From Ottelia alismoides (lineage: Eukaryota > Streptophyta > Magnoliopsida > Alismatales > Hydrocharitaceae), in the NCBI GenBank assembly GCA_037367405.1, contig JAZKJV010008273.1:310001-374000 (forward strand): DNA of 64,000 nucleotides, given 5' to 3'. Every line of letters begins with the position of its first letter. Position 1 is the stretch's first letter. A program made the translations under genes and the position numbers. The notes under the pieces are model-generated. The model saw nothing but the letters and a program-made list of their open reading frames with translations, had not been told where the DNA came from and ran no database searches. Below, piece after piece: positions 55,991 through 64,000 of this stretch.

Positions 55991-57239
55991 CCAGACCTCT
56001 AGTTAATCAATAATTAATACACAATATAAATCAAGCGATGAATGACAAAAATGTGGAGTAAAAATTTATTATACTCTACAACACAAAATGTATAGCATGT
56101 AAGCATGTAGAGGTCGAACCATAGAAACCAAACTAGGAAGCCTATGATTATTGCTAATCAAAGTGTATTATGTACATGCTGGCCTTTACTAATTTTTTAT
56201 GTGTTTTTTATTTTTTTTTAATATATAATATATATATATATATAACTACAATCTCATAACTTCCACTTGTAGGGTTATATAATTTTTCAAAGTCCTATAA
56301 TATAATATAGAACTATATAAGGCTATATGTACAATGTAGGGTTATATAATTATAAATATTAATAAAATCATACAAAATACAAGAAATTAAATATTTTTAG
56401 GTTTTAAATAACTTTCTCATGTTTTTGTGATTTTCCGAGAATTTTTGTTAATTTTTATACATTTTTAAAGTAAAAAATATCCCAAGTCAGGGATTAAATA
56501 AATAGTCAGAATTGAATTGAAGATTAAAAATAGCAAATAAAATCCAAAATTCTTCAAATCAATTTTTATACATAGATAATAATATAAAGAAAACTCAGAA
56601 GCACAAATAAATATGTTTGGGATTTTTCAAAATGTTTTAATTTTTACTGGACTTTGGAGCTTTTAAATTTTTTTGAGTTTTTCCTTGTCTATTTTTGTGA
56701 TTTTCGATCTTGAGATAAAATATATTTCAAAAGCAACATTTTTTTGAATTTTTCAAAATATTTTTCTATTTTTTGTATTTTCTAAGTTCGATAAGAATAA
56801 AATCGTACTTATTTGATTTTTAATAAATGGTAGAAATACCTAAAATGCTAAAATAAATACAGAGCGTAGAAATACATGCTAGTAGGTAGCTAACTCTATT
56901 TTTTCATAATTTTTAGAGCATGGGTACTATTTTTGATAAATGAAATTCAAGCACATAAAATACATGAATTGGTACATTTGCAAATAAAATTGAGGACATA
57001 GACAGATGAGTAATTTTACTAAAAATATATAATGCATATTTAATTTTATTGGACTAAATATAAATTCAATGCAATTTGCCAAGCTCATGTTGGACGACAC
57101 GTGAGATGAGCTGGACCTATTTGTAATTTACAATAAACGCATGGCCTCTATGCAAAAAGTCCAATTTATTTTTGCTACACATTATATTTACATACTAATA
57201 AATAAATACAAAAAGATGGAGAAAGATATACAATTTACC
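55991..57239. other. AT-rich DNA, no gene
   Basis: Includes a (TA)n run at about 56227-56243 and long T/A stretches. No protein-coding signal. Confidence 0.55.
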
Positions 57240-59820
57240 CCCAAAGGCGTGCCATCGTGCAATTCTGATCCATCCACTTGCCACGCGTCGCTCGCACAAC
57301 ACGCGATACCCCTTTGACGATCGACGCTTCAGATCTAATCATGATGCTTCATCAATGACCCAAAGGTGTGGGAAATGGATGACTAGGATTAAAACTGGAG
57401 GAGTTCCTTCATCGGACGACTGCTAATGTGCTCGAAGAACATGGAAGAAGATCCCTGCCTCCGAGCTTCGATCCTTGATTACTCCTCGCTCCGACTATCT
57501 CTGAGGCTGTTCTTTGGCTCTCCACTATCGGGGATGATGTCCACAACTGGTGGCATGCTCTAAAAGGTTCAACACCTAGTGATGGGGTCCGAGACTGTTG
57601 GAGAAGATAGATCACCTAAAGAGTCTTCGACTGGCACGATTTCGACCCAATAGGGGTCTCTTTGATGTAAGACCTGCATGAAGATATGCCTTGGTTCGAG
57701 GTGAAGATTCTCAACCAAATTTGAAGCTGAATGACATAGTAGATGAGGTGGGTGGAGGGGGTCCAACGAAGGGCGGTAGAGGACCCTCGACTCACAGATC
57801 CATGAGGGATCTGGTTAGCTCGATGTGCGAATAAGATGGAGAAGTGAAAGGGGAGTGTAATGAGGTGGAAATAGTGATCTCTCCTACATTCATTCAGAGT
57901 GAAATAATTTTCAATTCAGTTGTGCATCTTTCATTGTAGAGAGCTGGAGGCACTGTAAGTCTTCGTACTCAAGCATTCATCATTGTTTCCATTGATTCCA
58001 TTGACTTTTCTTGATTCGCCCTCTTAGTTTTTTCACATGTAGGATAAAGGAATTGGGACTGGATGATAGACGTAATTGCTTGTGTTGGATTAATTATGAG
58101 TGACAAGTAATCTATAAAATTGGGACTGTTAATTGAATTGGATCAAAAAAATTACATTAACATTAACATAATCCAGCCCCCTTTTTCGACCCCTTCCGCC
58201 CCTTCCTCCACCCCCTCCAGCTGCATCCTCCAGCCCCTTTATCCACCCCCTTACAGGGATACACGTTTTTCTATTGGACATGTGATCCCACAACGAGCCA
58301 TTATGTAATAAATGTTATTATAATTCACTCCATAATATGAATGAAGAATAACTAATTTGCATAATAGTTCCTTAGTACAATTAATGCTATGTACCATGAC
58401 CATCTTAATAATCATAAAGCTGTTGATTCAATGGTTTAATCATAGAGGCTGGTGATAGGATGATATCTAAAGAGTTAGATTGAGGGTTCATCAAGCATTG
58501 TCAAATGATTTTTAAGAAAGGATCTCCAGCATGAGACGGAGATGGCCCTCCTTCTCCAAAAGCTGAAATCTGACCAACTTGTTGATGTAGATCCTCTATG
58601 TAGGAATAGAGATTCAGAGGTATTAGGTAAGATAGGTCAAAGAGTTGGCTTAACAAGATAGAGATAAATAACACCTATGTCATATATTATCATGATATAT
58701 ACACATCCTCTGACTGGAGACAGATGTGTTACTATATGTCAGATTGTGCACATTTGGCAGGCTGATAGGTTGATGACCTATTCAAGGTCTATACACCAAC
58801 GAGATGGTGTGCATACAAGGGCATATGAGTAATACGATCTCTCAAAGGGAACATACATGTTCATTACTAAACCAGAAGACATGAGCTCACTCATGAGATA
58901 TTGGGATCGAGTTCCATGCGCGGTCATCTTGCTTTGGAAGCTTGACTAAATTTGTAGGTATGATATATACTTTTGGAGAGTATATGATCAATACCTAGGT
59001 ATGATATATGATTTTCGAAAGTATATGATTGATACCAACTTCCAACGATTAAAAGAAAAACTTAGTGATAAAAGCCTGAAGAAGATGATTCAAATGTGAT
59101 CTACAAATTCGGATTTATTATAGATCTTCTAGTATACAGGATGTACGGGTATTGGAATAATCGAGGGTGATGTGATCATAAACGATTGTATAACCATGAT
59201 ACTTCCACTACGAGGGAGTGGTGAAACATGTTTGGATTTTAGTGATTCCTCTCAATAGATCAGTAAATTAATGTTAGTCTAAATGTTGGACATTGATTTG
59301 AATATGATTCATATGCAATGAGAAGATAGGATTTACAGTTTGATTTCAAACCTCTATGAGAAGTCCCCGAGATCTGGATTCGAGATATAATCTCAATATC
59401 CAAGACACTATGCATGTAATGTACAATCGCCATGTTCTTATCTCCAAGTATCGTGGAGAAAGTGCATTATTCCTGAAAGAATTCAAGAACTATTCCATTG
59501 TTGATAATATATCTGAGCATTGGAAATTGATGATTAAATATGATTTAATTATCATGAATAATATATATATATGATTCATATTATTTGGACACATGAGAAT
59601 AGACATCCAAGATAATTAAATATGATTTCATTATCAAGGATAGGATTAATATGAACATTGTTATCCATAATAATCATACATATTATAACTATGGTTTATA
59701 ATACGATGGGGAGATTAAATTGTAAATAGTATTTGCAAATTAAATGTTAATGTGAATTGGATTCATGTTGAACAGTTAATTGTAAATGCAATTTACATTT
59801 TCTATTGGATGTATGAATAT
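57240..59820. other. Unassigned DNA, probably old retrotransposon debris
   Basis: 57390-57900 is GC-richer with short frames on both strands but no recognised motif. 58180-58250 is a C-rich tract of CCCCTTCC words. No gene is recognised. Confidence 0.4.
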
Positions 59821-59959
59821 GATTCATGATTGTTGATGGCATGATCGTAAAAAATAATTTGGAATTATTTTGGTGAATAATTTTGCAACAAAAATTATTG
59901 CACATGTAGAATATTTGGAGAGATATGATTTCTCTAAACTAAGGAAGATGGAAGCCACC

Positions 59960-60030
59960 GTCCCCTTTAGGAGGGTGGACGACCATGGAGTCCTACTCCA
60001 TATATGGTCGTCCACTCTATTAAGGGAAGG
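59960..60030. repeat. Long imperfect hairpin
   Basis: GTGGACGACCATGGAGT at about 59966 is followed, after a 3-nt loop, by ACTCCATATATGGTCGTCCAC. Flanking CTTTAGGAGG and CTATTAAGGG extend the pairing weakly. Confidence 0.8.
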
Positions 60031-60239
60031 AGGCTTGTCCTCTTTCATTTATTTTCCCATAAGATTGATTTGAATTAAATTGAATGTGTTGTAAATTATA
60101 TGAAATACATTTAATTTATTTTAAATATATTAATTTATTGTTGCAAATTTATGCAACAAAATCATGACCATTGATTTAAATCACAAAATAGTCTAGAACC
60201 TTTATTGTGAGTGCACGTTGATTGAGATCCATGGACATC

Positions 60240-60836
60240 CAATTTAGTATAAAAGGAGAGGTAGCCATAGCCTTTATACTACATGAATTGAAAGAGTAAT
60301 ACCTCTCTCTATTATCCACACATCCTCTCTCTCTCTCTCAAAATTGTGGCCATCCACATTATTGACATAGAGAGTCTCGTAGTCATCACGACGTCGTTGT
60401 GTTGTCGGATATATTGCTTATGGATCTCTTCCATTTTCGGTGTTTACTGTTCGTGAAGAAGGTGTCGGATTTCATGAGATGAAATCATGAGACTAATCTT
60501 TCGGATCATCAACATGGATTGCGAGAAGCATGCATCTCATCCACGTGCCCGCAAGTGTGATCTTCATCAGATCAAACTTGAGACAGTGGTTCTCTTACTT
60601 TAAAGACAAGGAATCACAAATATGCTTAAGGAGGTATTCATATAACCCATATGTGATCTTGATGAAATGATATAAGAAGTGTTCTCGAATCATGTGGTTT
60701 CATCTATTTAAAAATTTTAAATTCCGTTGTCTGATGCAACTAGTATGACTAGTTGCGTTAGGTCGTATGTGATATGACCTACACGCTTCCATGATGCGCT
60801 ATGGCTTCAACCCAAGCCTCTAAGTGTTATCAGAGT
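60240..60836 (+). repeat. Possible LTR 3' part and primer site of a degraded copia-like element
   Basis: A TATA box (AGTATAAAAGGAG, about 60246-60258) is followed by a leader with a (CT)n run (about 60329-60340). Some 580 bp later comes TGTTATCAGAG (60825-60835), a variant of the TGGTATCAGAGC primer site. The order TATA, R-U5, primer site fits an LTR end. The LTR start and a second LTR were not found. Confidence 0.35.
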
Positions 60837-63800
60837 ATTGGTCAAAGGTCTTGGATATGATCCAAATCCTAAGAGAACAAGATTTGCATATTCGATCCAT
60901 GAGTACTCGTGGTTTGTGCATATGATGCACGCTCCAAATTATCTTTTGCTAAAATGAAAATATCATATTTATGCACTATTTGAATTTTTTTTGATAATAA
61001 AATGTATTTAGAATGTCTAAATATATCTCCAAAATAGCAACCAATTCTTGGCATCAAAAGTACATGAATTAATATTTAAAAAGTTCCCACAGTGAAACTA
61101 TTTTTGCATGTACTCACAGATCTATAAGAGATTGATTTTTGCTTACTATTTTCCTTTATGAAATGTGAATCAAACACCTTAATTAAATAGAGAATTAAAG
61201 AAGCAAACTGTTCGAATTTATTTCATGTGATTCTGGCTCCTTTGATTGGACCATCAAAATCACTTTCTTAATGTATTTATCATTAAATGTAAATCAAGGA
61301 AATTATGAATTTTCTTGATTGAATTTGATGTTAATATTTATGAAAATATTTGATTACACATCAATGACAATTGAATGAGAGTTTCATGACAAAACCCTAG
61401 TTTATCCTACAATAGTTGTAGGATAACTTTTACATGCAAAGTCATGAACATGTTTGCTTGATATACATAGAAATTTTAGGATCTCAAAAGTGTTTTAAGA
61501 TGCCTAATATTTCTGAGTGATTACTATATATGTACCATGCTGGTCACCAAGAGCATGTGATTGATAAGACCTCTTACTACAATTTGTGCCAATTATGTTG
61601 TCTTGAATTTGATTCGATGATGGTGTCTAAGCTGTGGATATGATAATGGGTTACTTAATTGTCACCTTGCACCGCAATGGAAGCGCTCAATGTTAGCATA
61701 ATATGTCTGACCTGGCTTGATCTGTTTCAAGGATGAGTAGAATGAGAAGTTTCTATGTACTTTAATCAACTAATTGGAATAATACAATTGTACAAATGTG
61801 AGGGTGTATACTATATAGTAATATTAAGAAAATCCTTATTATTTGTTTGTTAAACTGGATTGTTGATTAATTTAATATGATAAAGTAATTAGATCCAATT
61901 AAAATAAACATTACATTATGAATGGAGATGTAATTACCTTGGAAGAATTAATTGTAATGAATATGATTCATAATGATTAACTACAATTTGAATGAGACAT
62001 GAAGCATCATATAAATGACAACCATGGTCTCCCGTTAAGGCGAAAGGTTCCGTCGCCATGGATTGTATCTTGGAGATGTATGTCCGAAGTGACAACTCCT
62101 ACATGCAAGCACACATGGATCATGACATCTGCTTCTCGAAGTTTAAGGTTGTATGTGCAGTGATCCCAATATTGGCTCCCCGTATTATTGAGGTGATATT
62201 GGATCACGCACAACGAGTTCTATTCTTGTTGACCGCTTCTTCAATTAACAACGACTCAGCATCACCTCAAGGATGGTGGGTCCGGGTGTTAAAGATTGAA
62301 TTGGGAAATGCAAGTTGGACTTGCAAGGCGGAATGAGGTCATGCTTCTTTTTATCTGAGTTGTAGTTTCTTATATTATTGGAATGTAATAAAGGTAAAAA
62401 GAAGATCCCATATATTTCTAGAGATATAGTGGTAATTATATCTCTTGTTTAGAAAGTGAATAAGGGAATGAACTTTCAAAGTTCAAAAGGCATGGTAATG
62501 TTGATATAAAATCCTTAATCAAAGTAAAATATATTTATGCAAATTATCTTATTTCAGATAATCTTACTTAAATACACTCAAATCTATACTCAATCATAAC
62601 CAGTACCATGGATTATTTCCATGATCAAGATGTAGTACTTGCAGTTGGACTCATAATATATGTGGTTGCAATGTAAAAGTCTCCTCATAATAATGAGGAA
62701 TGATAATTAAATAGACAATGGGACAACAACGTACAATTTATGTGTCTCTAAAGTCATCGAGTATGCTTTGGAAGTAACATACCGGTGATATAGTAATTAT
62801 TAAGATCATTATTAAAAATTGAAGAAGATGTTTTGGCAAACATTTGTTCTCTCAACATTTAATCATGAATGACATGGTTCACTGCATTATGCAGGATGGT
62901 CGCTTGATAAAAGATGATGTACTCAAAATGCTTGAGTATCTGCCTGAATAATCTTTCATGATGTGTCATATTATTCATGTTGTATGAATGGAATGAAGCT
63001 AGAATAAACGTTGAAATACTCTTACATTGAAGTCCCTTGAAGACATGTTTAATTTAAGAGATCCTTTATCTTAAGAAATGTTTTTTAAATGTTGAGGAAG
63101 CACGGTGGAATCAGGGGTCTGACCCATGTAAGAAGGAGAGTTAAAGAGTTGATTGTACTTCTGTGACTTTCATACATATGACATCCAAAGAGTTGGATAA
63201 ATGCCAATACTGCAATAAGTTGGTATACTGATAGTATGACTATCTAGAATATTTAGGATCCTCAGAGAATGACTCGGATAGTGCATCAACATATTATACA
63301 TCTAAATATCATCATTAAAATTGACTTATTAGATAATATCAAAGTTTAATAATTGTATCTCCTTCTAATGACACTTGCAATTGGTTTCACATATTTTAGA
63401 AGACTGGAAAATTTTTTATCGTGAGGTTTAATAGTCATCCACATGGAAGTTGATGCAATTATTGCATCAATCTACATTGGATAGAAAGATTACATATTTT
63501 CAGTGGGATAACCCTTAGTCTTAGAGAATGTCTCTATGACCTCGATATTAGAATATATTCATTGTTTATTTCTAAATTTGTTTGAAATATATATACATTC
63601 TAGAACAAACCTATCATAAATATTTATGATGGATATATTTCAGATAGTGATCTAACATCTAGAGGACTATACTAAATTAGAATATTAAGGAATAGTTATT
63701 AACATTTCTAAATACAAGAAATTAAACCTTCAAGGACCAAAAGGAGGACAAAGATCATTTGACAGTGATCTGGCATCAAGTCTTGGACATATGTCTATTG

Positions 63801-64000
63801 ATAAGATCAATACACCAATAAGAGATTGAACTTTAGTCTATCTGAAAGTTCAAATCTTACACGTCGATGGAGAGTTACAAGGTGGTTATCCACTTTGCAT
63901 CATCGCCCTTGGCCGCATTCAACTTTGGCAATATCGGTCGTCGAGCAAGAATAGAGAGTCATATACTCTCAAAATCTCAGGTGAACCTTCATTCATACTT
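60837..64000 (+). pseudogene. Highly degraded copia-like interior (tentative)
   Basis: No long frame survives. Around 63715-63810 the plus strand reads LNLQGPKGGQRSFDSD and then LGHMSIDKINTPI, resembling the copia pre-integrase W.LRLGH motif. The piece runs off the window edge. The rest is AT-rich with no recognisable domain. Confidence 0.3.

Noticed and set aside
62058..62336. 92-codon open frame near the right end
   Set aside because: No recognisable domain, no promoter or splice context, and it lies in degraded repeat-like DNA.

Overview
This window is nuclear DNA of a flowering plant, probably a monocot; I cannot name the species. It has long AT-rich spacers, spliced genes with GT-AG introns and dense layers of plant transposons. 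Only one host gene is clearly complete: an 11-exon mitochondrial aldehyde dehydrogenase of the ALDH2B (maize RF2-like) family at 43555-47054. Almost everything else is mobile DNA or its debris, often nested.

Layout. 1-8 kb: a possible Ty3-type solo LTR, a decayed hAT transposase gene (minus strand, 1838-4260), a LINE 3' fragment (5400-6425) and a hAT-like non-autonomous element. 8-11 kb: a complete non-autonomous LTR retrotransposon (8122-10678) followed by an Au-like SINE. 11-17 kb: the last exons of an SR splicing-factor gene (12283-12560), a foldback MITE and a non-autonomous Helitron (14770-16651). 17-24 kb: a complete MULE (17207-23731) with 10-bp target duplications, long TIRs, a two-exon transposase of about 815 aa with its DDE triad, and a second gene derived from a plant mobile domain (PMD) protein. 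24-32 kb: a second, decayed MULE (24281-31585) with the same transposase-then-PMD order. It carries a captured chalcone-synthase-like fragment, its right TIR is split by a MITE, and it sits inside an open reading frame. 32-43 kb: a small CACTA-like element, a copia gag-protease fragment, related MITEs, a CACTA remnant (36909-39140), an unidentified GC-rich segment and a 995-bp TRIM with perfect target duplication. 43-47 kb: the ALDH gene, with two MITE copies in its upstream kilobase. 47-64 kb: hAT-like MITEs, a second CACTA copy (50893 to about 55990, with Ptta-, DUF4216- and DUF4218-like regions) interrupted by a 3' copia fragment, then AT-rich sequence and a very degraded copia-like element.

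How the parts relate. The two MULEs form a pair: the younger has an intact transposase but a PMD gene without its conserved core, while the older has recognisable PMD core motifs and a broken transposase. The younger element also has six copies of a nearly perfect odd-centred palindrome in its ends, which look like candidate transposase-binding sites. The MULE pair is the most interesting part of the window. Protein family assignments come from motifs recognised by eye, and exon borders were chosen by splice consensus and reading phase; no database search was run.
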